In this document: positions 12,701 to 23,500 of the stretch, in pieces
Numbering within the stretch: position 1 is the first letter of the stretch
Layout: every line of letters begins with the position of its first letter
Assembly (NCBI GenBank): GCA_023333565.1
Contig: JAJKFH010002906.1
Span: forward strand, 3,736,501 to 3,800,500
Direction: 5' to 3'
DNA from: Puffinus mauretanicus
Taxonomy: Eukaryota; Chordata; Aves; Procellariiformes; Procellariidae
DNA length: 64,000 nucleotides
Position numbers and translations under genes: made by a program
Notes under the pieces: model-generated
Told to the model about the DNA's origin: nothing
Databases searched by the model: none
What the model saw: the letters and a program-made list of their open reading frames with translations, nothing else

Positions 12701-13825
12701 ATTGAAACTAGAAATATCAGACAGAAATGTTACCACAGTATATTTTTGGGAAAAAGAACTTGGTATTCTCTCTCTCTGGAACCTCCCACCATTTTTCCTA
12801 TTGTCTTAAAAAAATGATGGACATCACATTGGGAGAAAAAACTGACAGAGAAAAAGGTAACCATGAGGCAGTGCTACAGGACATCTGAGATAGTGCAGGA
12901 TACTCATGTGTATTTAATTAAATCCACAGGTTTCTAAACGTCAACTTCATTCAGTAAGATCTATTAGTAGAAACCAGAGTGTATACTCAGAGCTCTGACT
13001 TAGCAAAGGCACCTTTGGTGTCCTGGAAAACACAGCTAAGTGAGAAAAAAATTAAATTCAGACATGCTAACCATCTACTTGATCTAATGAATACATCGTT
13101 GAGAGTGATGACTGAATGTAAAACAGAAATAGGTATGTTTAGTCATTTCAGATTTAGAATAAATTTTTATGTCTAATTTTTGTCTGAGTTTTGTTTTGGA
13201 GAGGAATTGGAAGGATCAGAAAGTTTCTGCTGTTAGTTATTCTCTCTCTTTTTATGTTGACAATGAGACTCTAATGCTATTGTGCCCAGTTTACATGTAT
13301 TGGTTTTTGAAAATAAAATCTGTGACAAAGAAAAAAGGTTGTTATAAAGATGTAGAACAGCAGAAATAAACTCAGTAGCTGTTTATTTGTTATGATGGGA
13401 GACAAACTGTTACGATTTGTACAAACATTTCCCACAGAGGTATAGGAGGGGGAAGACAGATCCAAAGGCTGTCAACAGTCCTGTCAACAGGATGTTACCC
13501 GATAGTCATTTTGGTGACAAGTACGTAGAAAGTATATTACCACTTTGAGCCTTTTCATGCATCTGAGATGGATCCTAAGAGCACTGTGTCCCAGTGGGGC
13601 ATCAGGAGCCACAGTGGCTGACAGGGCAGCACATCACCAAACATGGCCTATGTCGCCACCCTCACCGAATACAAAACTTAGGGTGATCCCCAGACCATAA
13701 CTATTACTTACCCATATAATACTTCTCTAATCTCAAGTCCCGGCTCTAGCTCAGAAGTTTTGCTGAACTCACTTTACCAACACTCACATTTCAGCCAGCT
13801 CCTCTTTGTAATGCACAGAATTTCA
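9791..13825. other. Non-coding DNA, no gene seen
   Basis: About 4 kb of AT-rich sequence with only short chance frames. It has a T-run at about 10925-10945 and an A-run at 11400-11418. Confidence 0.5.
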
Positions 13826-15755
13826 CAGAACCACAGAAATGTTGGTTGGAGGGGACCTCAGGTGGCCATCTAGTCCAATCCACTCCTTGGTGCAGGGTTA
13901 TCACCAATATTAGGTCAATCAGCCTTCATTTTGTCTAGCTAAGTCTTGAACACCTCCACGGACACGGGTTCCACAACCTCCTTGGACAACCTGGCCAAGT
14001 GTGGCACTACCCTCCTCCAGAATTTTTTCTTCATGTACAATTTTCTTTTCCCAAGCTACAACTTGTGGCCATTGCCCCTTGTTATATCATCTGGCACTAC
14101 CAAGGAGACTTTGGCTGCATCACCTTTGCATCACCCTTCAAATAGATATAAGCAGAAGCCCTTCTTCTTCACTGAGCTATATAATCTCAGTTTCCTCAGG
14201 TGCCATTCATGGTAAATATTCTGTGGCCCTGATCATCTTTGTAGCCCTCCATTGGATCCTCTCCAATTTCTTCTTATCTCTCTTAAACTGTGAAGTCCCA
14301 AACTGGATGCAGTATTTTACATACAACCTCACTGGTGCTAAGTAGAAGGGAAAAATAACGTCCCTTGATCTTGTGGCCAGAGTCTCTTAACATAGCTCAG
14401 TATATAGTTTGCCTTATTCAGGAAGAGAGCACTGTTGGCTTATCTCCAACCTGGTGTACACTAGGCTCTTTTCCTCAGGCTCTTTTCCGCAGGGCTTTAA
14501 CTCAGCTAGTCCCTTCCTAACCTGTGTTGATGCATGGAATCATTTCTCCCTAGGTCCAGAACTTTTCACTTTTTCTTATGGAACCTCAAGAACTTTCTTT
14601 TGGTCTAGTGCTAAAGTTTATTGCAGTCTCTTTCGGTAGAGTTGTGTCATTTGTCATGGCCACAGTTACTCCTTCCAGTTTGTTTCATCTGCAAATGTTC
14701 TTAGTGCAGTTTGTGCTATCATCCAGGTCATTGAAGATGTTGAACATCATGGGTCCCAGCATGGAAACGTACGGTACTGAACTTCTCACTGCTCTCCAGA
14801 GGGACATTTAACCATTGATCACTGTTGTGGCTGAATCCAGTTAATTTTCAACCCACATAACTAATCTACTTAACTGTTTTCCCAGCACATACTTCCTCAG
14901 CTGTGGGAGAATGTCAAAAACCTCACTGAAGTCAAGGCAAATTCTATACATTACTTTCTCTTGTCATATACCCAGTCATTAAATTGCACAAAGATAACAG
15001 ATTTGTTATGCACGCTTTACTGTTGGAAAGTCCATGTTGAGTATTCCTGATTACCTTTCTTGTCTTTCACTTGCTTAGAAGTAGATTCCAAGATCATGGC
15101 TTCTCGATCTTCCCAGGGACTGAGGAGAGACTGACCAGCCAACAGTTTCTTTGATTCTCCTTTTTGCCTCTCCTAAATATTAATGTTTCATTTTGTTTTG
15201 CTTTGTTTTGTTTTGTTTTTTCCAGATAACATGATAGGCAGCAGCCTCACAAACACACCAATCAACTCGTTCAGCATCTGTTAATAAAACTTAGCCCCAT
15301 GATATGGAGTACACTTAATTTCTACAACCTTTTGTTCTAAAAATGAGAATCCCTTCTCCTTCCCAAACTTTACTGGTACACACAGAGGTCAATTGAGTCC
15401 TTCAGCATTTTCAGTATTCATATTCAGTCCATGACTAGCCTGTCTTCCATCTCCATCAGCTTCCTTTCATTTTCCCTAACATTTTCTTTGCAACTGGCAT
15501 AACTATACAATCCCCACCTGTTTACCTTTGTCTTTCACCAGTCTTAGCTCCAGCTGGTCTTCTGCTTTCCTGATCTTGTCCCTAGGTGCCTAAGCAATTC
15601 TTCCATACTTCTTCTTTGTTGCTTTGTTGTTTTGTTGCCTATTTTGTTTTTTCCAGCTCTTGTGGACTCCTTTTGTTTGTTTAAGTTTGATGGAGAGTTG
15701 CATGCTTAGCCAAGCAAGTAATTTGCCAAAATTACCAGTGTTCCTGCACAGCAGA
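13826..15755 (-). mobile_element. Old CR1 LINE, minus strand, 3' part
   Basis: The plus strand starts with the reverse complement of a CR1 3' end (CACAGAATTTCACAGAACCACAGAA, GGAGGGGACCTCAGG, CATCTAGTCCAATCC). It then continues through antisense 3' UTR and ORF2: text such as GGATCCTCTCCAATTTC and ATGGGTCCCAGCATGG corresponds to antisense ORF2. It is more divergent than the other CR1s here and has no long open frame on its own strand. The 5' continuation is at about 16059-16468, beyond an inserted younger CR1. Plus-strand open stretches within it (13946-14345, 14409-14811) are antisense shadows. Confidence 0.75.
15178..15222. repeat. TTTTG-type simple repeat
   Basis: A run of imperfect TTTTG/CTTTG units lies inside the old CR1 region. 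Confidence 0.7.
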
Positions 15756-16058
15756 CTGAGGACAGACTTTTTAGTAGGGCCTGTAGCAATAGGACAAAGG
15801 GGAATGGTTTTAAACTAAAGGACGGTAGATTCAGACCAGATATAAGGAAGAAAATTTTTACAATGAGGGTGGTGAAACACTGGCACAGGTTGCCCAGAGA
15901 GGTGGTAGATGCCCCATCCCTGGCAACATTCAAGGTCAGGTTGGATGGGGTTGAATCTAGTTGAAGATGTCTCTGCTTATTGCAGGGGGGTTGGACGAGT
16001 TGACCTTTAAAGGTCCCTTCCAACCTAAATGATTTTATGATTCTATAATTCTATGATT
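15756..16058 (+). mobile_element. Young CR1 3' end inserted into the old CR1
   Basis: About 300 bp are nearly identical to 7583-7897, the last part of the 6.4-kb CR1: GAGGACAGACTTTTTAGTAGG, ACACTGGCACAGGTTGCCC, and the octamer tail TTCTATAATTCTATGATT. It is severely 5'-truncated and in the opposite orientation to its host element. Confidence 0.92.
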
Positions 16059-16468
16059 AATTCCTGAGCTGTCTTTAAGCTCTCTTCAAAAATCAGCTAG
16101 TTCTCCTTGACTTCCTTCTCCTTCATGGCAGCTCCCCAAAGAGTTCCCAAGCAACATCCTGAATAAGATGAAATATGCAGTTGTAAAGTCCAGAATCCAA
16201 AATTTGCTGCTTGCCTTCACACTTCACCTCCAGGTCCTTAACTTAATCACCTCAGAGACACTGCAACCCAAGCCGCCCTCTGAGACTGCCACCAGGTCTT
16301 CCCTATTTATGAGTAGAGCACTACCCGGATCATCCCTACCAATACTTGCATTAGGAGATTGTTACCAGAGTAGTATAAGGACCTCCTGGACTTCCTAACT
16401 AATGTTGTGTTTCCCTCCCAGCAGATGGCCAGCTCACTGAAATCCCCCATAAGGACAAGAATCTCTGA
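16059..16468 (-). mobile_element. Old CR1 LINE, minus strand, endonuclease-region part
   Basis: The plus-strand phrase CCCTCCCAGCAGATGGCC...AAATCCCCCATAAGGA near 16415-16460 is the antisense of the CR1 endonuclease motif encoding a GDFNHPDICW-like segment. That places this piece upstream of RT in the same minus-strand element as 13826-15755. Divergence is similar to that part. Joining the two pieces is an inference from order, strand and age. Confidence 0.55.
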
Positions 16469-17183
16469 GTAGGGACATCTTCAGCTAGATCAGGTTGCTC
16501 AGAGCCCCATCCAACCTGACCTTGAATGTTGCCAGGGATGGGGCATCTACCATCTCTCTGGGCAACCTGTGCCAGTGTTTCACCACCCTCATTGTAAAAA
16601 TTTTCTTATACTTAGTCTAAATCTACCCTCTTTTAGTTTAAAACCATTCCCCCTTGTCCTGTTGCAACAGGCCCTACAAAAAAGTTTGTCCTCATCTTTG
16701 TTCTAAGGCCCCTTTAAGTACTGATAAGCTGCAATAAGGTCTCCCCGAAACCTTCTCTTCTCCAGGCTGAATAACCCCAACACTCTCAGCCTTTCTTCAT
16801 AGGAGAGGCATTCCATCCCCCTGATCATTTTCATGTCCCTCCTCTGGACCCGCTCCAACAGGTCCATGTCTTTCTTGTGCTGAGGGCTCCAGAGCTGGAC
16901 GCAGCACTGCAGGTGGGGTCTCACCAGAGCAGAGCGGAGAGGCAGAATCACCTCCCTCGACCTGCTGGCCACATTTCTTTTGATGCAGCCCAGGATACGT
17001 TTGGCCTTCTGGGCTGCGAGCGCACATTGCTGGCTCACGTCCAGCTTTTCGTCCACCAGTACCCCAAGTCCTTCTTGGCAGGGCCACTCTCAATGCCTTC
17101 ATCCCCCAGCCTGTATTGATACCGGGGGTTGCCCCAACCCAGATGCAGGACCTTGCACTTGGCCTTGTTGAACCTCATGAGGC
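16469..17183 (-). mobile_element. CR1 LINE fragment, minus strand, lacking the 3' tail
   Basis: Read on the minus strand, this matches CR1 from the [12 protein letters not shown] block (RT C-terminal region) to the GATGTCCCTAC block. The terminal roughly 70 bp with octamers is missing. A minus frame (16703-17056) still encodes [20 protein letters not shown] and [17 protein letters not shown] CR1 ORF2 sequence. Plus-strand frames here are shadows. It abuts the old CR1 at 16468. Confidence 0.93.
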
Positions 17184-18429
17184 TCGACATCTAAGCTGTG
17201 AAGCTCTCGTGTTCATATATAATTTATAAATTTTCAGTGTCTATCATCAAAGAAAATATAGTGCCTTAAAGTAAGTAAATCTGTATTTTATCTGCTTTGG
17301 GAATGGCAGGAAAGTTATAAGAATGTAATGTGTGAGAATAATTTACAAATTAAACTTGAATTAGTAACGTGGAAAAAGACAGAAAGTGTTCTGTTATGTG
17401 GAAGTGCTGATTATAATCCAGCCTTTATATTTGGTTAATATAAAGGCATTCTAAATACTTATCTAGATTTTACAAGTATTTCTTCAATCTGCAAATATAA
17501 GCAGAAAACAATCTCAGGGAAATAAATAATGTCTAGATCCATTTCAATATTTCTGGGCTCTCCAAAATGAGATTACAGAGGTACATGAAAATGGAAAACT
17601 TTTAATTAGCTAACTGTGTAGTAATATAGAATTACTCCTTTGTTATAAGTGAATACATCTAGGAGAAAGGTTTGGCTCAGAATGTAGTTTAGATGAATCT
17701 GTGAAGCTCAGTTTTAAATCTTTTACTTTCCCATGATTCTTCTCCTTTTCTGTGTGTGTGTGTGTGTATTGCTAGACTCTTAAAATTTTAATTCCTGCAT
17801 TCCATTAAAGATAGGCACCTTTTTCATGATGCCATTTTCCTTACTTGCTTAGAAATCCAGAAGGGAGCATATTCCCTATTATTATTTAAAACAACTTAAA
17901 AACCTTGGCTCCTATAGGGACTTCACTGTCACATTCATTCGTGTTCTACTGTGAGTGTCAGGTGCTAGTTTTGGTATGCAACATGAAATAGAAATCAAGC
18001 ATAATCAAATGGCTTTTATACAGCTTTTTCAGTGCAACACAATTATAAATGATCTTGAATATTATACATGGAGAAGTCAATTCATTATCTTAAATCAAGA
18101 CTAGTAGTTACAGTGATACACTACCTGTTTATCTAAAATTCTATTAAAACAATATTCTTTCTGCCAGAAAATTTGACTTTGAAAAATCCATAGTTTAAGC
18201 AACTGTCTGAATCATATAACAAGACTCAATTTCACCAGGAGGTATTGACTGATATATTTGGTAATGTAATAAAGACGTCAACCCTGACAAAATTTGTTAG
18301 TTTGAAAATAGGGCAAAATGCCATTTTATTGCAAAGCTAATGAAAAATATTGCTTACGGAATGATGAGACCCATCAAGTAGATTTATAGCATACGACGTT
18401 TGTAAGATCTCAAATATTTCAAGAAGATT
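17184..18429. other. Non-coding DNA, no gene seen
   Basis: AT-rich unique sequence with a short TG microsatellite at about 17750-17768. Confidence 0.5.
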
Positions 18430-18900
18430 GGAAGGCTTATGCAATGGGCAATATGACTATTGTCTCTGGAGTATAATGAACACAAGAAGAAGAAGAGGGG
18501 TGAGCTCTGACATTCAGACTTGCACTATAGAGGGCTAGAAGCTTTCTGTGTAGTAAAACTCTTAAACAGAGCACGATGCTTCTTGAGCTTATGCAGGCAT
18601 TGTCATGGCAGGACCACCACCTGGATGTTTTGCAAGCTCCACAATTCAAAGAGGTACTGCTTGCAGGGATTAAAGGCTGTGAGTCGGATTCAGTGAATCC
18701 AAATCCCAGCAGAAGTTTGGCAGAGACTGAGTCGGTTGCTGGGATGCCAGCATTAATGGCTGAGGGCCAGAAACTAATCTCAGATGCATGGCACGTGTCA
18801 CCTCCTATCTCGATTAAGCCACGTCTGTGGCTTGCACACAGCATAACAGCAGATTTTCTAAGGCATATGCTGCTTCCAGTGCCATACATCTTAGTTTAAA
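18430..18900. other. Unassigned segment open on both strands
   Basis: This 470-bp segment is richer in GC and CpG than its surroundings. It is open for 150 codons on the minus strand (18437-18889) and for 107 codons on the plus strand (18576-18899). Neither product resembles a family I know, and neither has obvious splice context. It could be an old repeat, a transcribed non-coding exon or a pseudogene fragment. Confidence 0.3.
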
Positions 18901-20391
18901 ATCTGGTCCGTAAGGCATGGCTATTTCTTTTCTTTTTTCTTCAGTTGTTTGTTGAAGAAAGAAAAACAAAAGAAAAGGAAAGTAAAAATTTGTTAACAGC
19001 ACTCACCCTGTTTTACCCCTCTGGCTTCTTCTTCATCTCCTGTTTCCCTCCTTCCAAAGGATTCAATCTGTACCACACCAAAGACGCAAAGAAATTAAAG
19101 TAATAATAGAAGCAGCACAGGAAGATTATTTTCCTTCATTCATTCTTCAGTATATGTGAGACATGACAGGATTCTATAAACTCACAAGTATTTACTCTTT
19201 AAGCTAATTCTGCAGTGTTGTAAAACAACATGCAAACTGCAGGCTGGAGAGAAATAAGAGAGTCAGCATAGCAAAACTCGATTAGAAAGTTTGATTTGAT
19301 TATCTGTTCCTTATTTGCATCACACTGCTGTTTCACTCAGAGCTACCTGACTGGAATATTTTCACTGCAATCTGAGCGTGGAAACCGAAGCTATCAGCAG
19401 AATACCAGGCTGCAGGAAGCACAGAGTTTTATGCTGGAACATTCCGGCACACTAATTGCTGCTTTGAAAATCATACTCCAAACATTTTCTTGCTTCATTT
19501 CATCTCTTGGTTTCGATGGAAAATGCCCAGAAATGATGTGGTTGAGCTTGAAGATGAGAAATGGGAGATTGAGGGGCTGAAAGGTACTGTACAAGTGGAT
19601 TGATGCAGTGTCTTAATGTACTGGCCTTGAACTATGCGAACTTGAAGGTGAATTCAGCCAGATCAAGGAGAGTGAGAATCAATCAGTTTCTGATGGCTCT
19701 AAAAGTCACAATAAAAGGGAAGATGGTTGTGTATTTATTGTCTAAGAGCTACACAGAAGACCCTTTTGTGCAATAATAATTAAAAAGGCTCAACTAGAGA
19801 GGTTAGCTTGAAAAACATGGAACAAAAACACATGACCTTTCTGTTCCTAGAAGAAAGCCTATTAGCTGAATGATTGATTTTGTGCTTAACTTTTTTCTTT
19901 TTTTTTTGTTTTTTTCCTCAGCATGTATTTTTCCTCTTGGTCTCATTCTCTACATTACATGAAACACCCCAAAGTATTTTTAGCCATTGGATATTTAGCT
20001 CAAATTGGGGAGGGGTAAGTGGGAGGCTAATTAAAAAAGTCCTGTCGTATTGAATTTCACTAAGCTACTTTTAGCCCTTCACATTCTAGCAGGACAGGCA
20101 CCAGAAAATATACTGCTTTCAATTATTTTTTAAATAAAAGGAAGAATCTGTATAGATTATGTATCAATTTTTAAAACTGTATCCCTATTTCACTGATGCA
20201 GGACCACCAAAAATAAATAAGAAATTACAAGAAAATGACACCCCTCTGCTTCTGAAGTGTTGTAACAAAGAATGCTCTTCGCTGTCACTGGCCCTGACTT
20301 TGCATAAGCGTCTCTCTTGCACACTGGAATCATATATAATGTAGATGAGATTGGTAAGGCCAGAAATCTTAATTTATTTATTGTATAAGTG
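18901..20391. other. Non-coding DNA, no gene seen
   Basis: No convincing frame. A stretch around 19280-19420 includes an octamer-like TATTTGCAT and could be a regulatory element, but nothing here proves it. Confidence 0.4.
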
Positions 20392-20575
20392 TAATGCCAG
20401 CCACCTCCTGTTTTCATTATACCAATCTAATGCCAGCCATTTCCTGTTTCCATTAGACCATTGTAATGCTAGGCTCCTACTGTTCTCATTAGTGCAGGAC
20501 TGTGTAATGGCAACCACCTCATGTTTTCATTATAACAAAACTGTATGGTGCCAGCTGCCACTTTTCTACTTTACA
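20392..20575. repeat. Minisatellite, about 36-41-bp unit, roughly five copies
   Basis: Units start at about 20392, 20428, 20464, 20505 and 20544, each containing a version of TAATGCCAGCCACCTCCTG followed by TTTTCATTA. The first spacings are exactly 36 bp, so the repeat keeps a reading frame (NASHLLF/NASHFLF in one frame) without evidence of coding. Confidence 0.85.
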
Positions 20576-23500
20576 GAATCTCATTTGAATGTAGTCCATA
20601 CTCTTTCCAAGAGAATATATACAGAGATGTCAAGGACCTTAGAAGTCGAAGACCCCTAAGAAAAGCTTGGGAAACACCCTTCCTGACTATTTCGTTGCTG
20701 GAAAATGGCAGAGAAATTACACAGAATATACAGAGAAGAGGTTAAGGCTGGGGTTAAACTATTGTGGAACATGGTTAAATTCTAGCAACTGCCTTTCTGA
20801 TCCATAACCTATTTGGGCTTCCAGAAGAAGATAAAAAGGTGGTTGTAGTAGCTCAAGGTCTGGATTAGACTTCTAGGGAAATCCAAGTTAAATTCCTGGC
20901 TCCAGCACATATTGCCTGTGCAGACTGCAACCTATAAATTCTCAGTCTTATTACTCCAGCTGTGACTGGACTGGAGATGATAAGATTATTTCTGTCCAAA
21001 ACATTGGATTGTTTTGCTTTGTTTCACTTTGCTTTGCTTTGCTTCTGTATTATCTATGCAATACAAATTATATCACTACTTATCAGCAGTGCTTAAAAAG
21101 AAGCTGTGACTCCTTCTCTGGGGTCTTCAAATTCTATTGTAATGACATTAAATGGTACTAAGAACAGCCTGATGACAAAAAAATCTTCCATTGAGAGATC
21201 TTAAAAACGTAGCTTCTTTCAAAGTTGGAAGGGTTCTGTTACTAAGGTGCAGTTAAGTTGTGGTTACATTCCAAAGGATTATGGCTATTTTAGTTTTTGT
21301 AGTAGGTACCAGAATTAAAAAAACCCTCAAATTCTAAAATGAATAAAAGTATAAGGTCTTGTGAAAATATTTTTACTAAAATGTTTTCTAGTTATTTATT
21401 AAAAAGTTTTCATTCAGATGCTCAGGTTTTTGCTGATATTGAACATTATAGATTTCAAAAAGAAAGCCAGTGTCATTGTTCTGTGGATGTCCTGTAATAT
21501 CATTGCAAATAAATATCTGGTTTACGTAAGGGGACTGTGGGCTCAGGTCTATAATGAATGAATGAGTTGTGTTTTAGTCATGAGGCAGAGCCACCACATC
21601 TACTGGTACACATACATCTGCTGTCTCGATCCTGAAGCCTCAGGAGCTTGAAGTGCTTGCTATCAGGACCAGAAAAAACACCACAGTGAAGGCCCTCATT
21701 CTGTACCTGACCAAAATTATCAGTTCTGCACAGTGACATTGGTTTTAATTATTCATGTGATTCCAGCTTGTCATGTTTTATCTGTTGTATGTTTTAATGA
21801 TTTATAGTTTCACTGTAGCTTGTGAGGGGATAAAAAAGCTCTGTGGACAGGTACCATGAAAATAAAATTTTACTGTTATTATAAATACTGGTACTTATAT
21901 TCATTTCTAGAAAACGGCTCTTCAAAAGTATTTTTGTTCCACTCTTCCATCTTGATGGAAAAGTTGTGGTTTCAAGAAAAGGAAAGTGTTCTTTGTCATT
22001 CTCAGATTGCTGTATTATTAACATTGCTGAATAGAGTAATTGACAGATGTGTATAAGTTTTGTTAAAATGATTAAAAGCTCTGCAAATCATAACCTGACA
22101 GTGTTCCCTGGGAAACAAAGACCTTTCCATCTGTTAGGAGACTCTGTAAATGAATGTAATGAGTCACCTCTAAAATGACAGCTGTCATCCATAGGATTTG
22201 AGCCTTGAAGGAAGTGCAAAAATATAATGAAATACATATAAATGGTTGACCAAAAAATATCCTTAATTTGTTATTATTTTGATCACCTCACTGTGGGCAG
22301 GGTATAATAGCTTGTAATTTGTCTGTGATCTCTAGTGTCTGGATTACATCCAAGTCAATAGGAAGATAGTTATGTCTGGTGATGTTACAGTTTGATAAGG
22401 CACTATATGCCTGCATATATCTTTGCACATTCTCTGTCACAGTCTTCACAATGAATAAAATTTTACGAGGATAGTGGCATGTGATAGCAGCACATTTGAA
22501 AATTATTTCTTCTGAGCTGTGGAAACCCAATAAAATGGAAACTGAGGGATGGAACTGAGGGAGTGGGGGGGTTGGTGCACTTTTGGTTCACCTGCAAAGA
22601 TGGTACACCTGTACTCCCTTACCCTTCAACATTTAAGTTTTTTAGTAAAGGTAAGTGATTTGTCACTCCTTTGCTTGTACCATTGTTTCCCCTTTCTGAT
22701 ACATTAGCTGAACTAAGGCAGGTGGAATCATAACATTTTCTGTGAAATAAAATGCAAATTCTGCTATGCAAATGGACCATTAGGAACTGAATTAGATTAA
22801 GCAGTGGTGGTAAATCAGCAATTATAGTGCTTTTTTTTCTTTCTTTTTTTCTTTTTAAATAGCAAGATTCCATCACAAATAAAATCCAACTAGTCTGCAA
22901 CACATGTTGTAGATGGTAATGCTAGTCACCACTAGAAGAGAAATCCTAGGGCTGCTGATGTGCTTTACTGAAACTAGTATACATTTTACCAACTGCTCTG
23001 ATGCACACTTTAAAGCTAAGGATGCTGAGCAAAGTGCTTTGAGTCGGCTGGTAACACAGTGTATTAATTACAGCTCATAATAACTTCCATTTTTACATAA
23101 TTGTTGCATAGTTGTGCATGTTATGCCAAATAAAATCCTCAGTCTGGACTGGTGATTGTGATTAATATTTATGCTGTTTTTAAAAATGAGCGTGCTTTTA
23201 GCTTCATTGATGTTGAAGATTTTCTTGATTATTTATAAAATGAAACAAAAATAATAATTAAAGAAATCCCAAACTGAGCAAACAGGTCGTTCTTCAAATA
23301 CAATTCTAACTGAATTTTATGTGGCTGCAGAAATGCATTCTGTGCTAAGCAACACATGCATTGAACAAGGATTGGTCTTCCTCCAGACCACCCTTCAAGG
23401 CTTGGAAATGTGGACTAGCATTTTCTAGTATGCCTTACAAACACTCAGGATGAAGGAAATAAAGAAAGTGAATGAGGAGAGCTGGCATCCACTTACAAGA

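Noticed and set aside
13946..14811. Overlapping plus-strand frames of 76-114 codons
   Set aside because: Antisense of the old minus-strand CR1; no protein family match.
16797..17171. Several overlapping frames on both strands
   Set aside because: Out-of-frame or antisense readings of a CR1 fragment.
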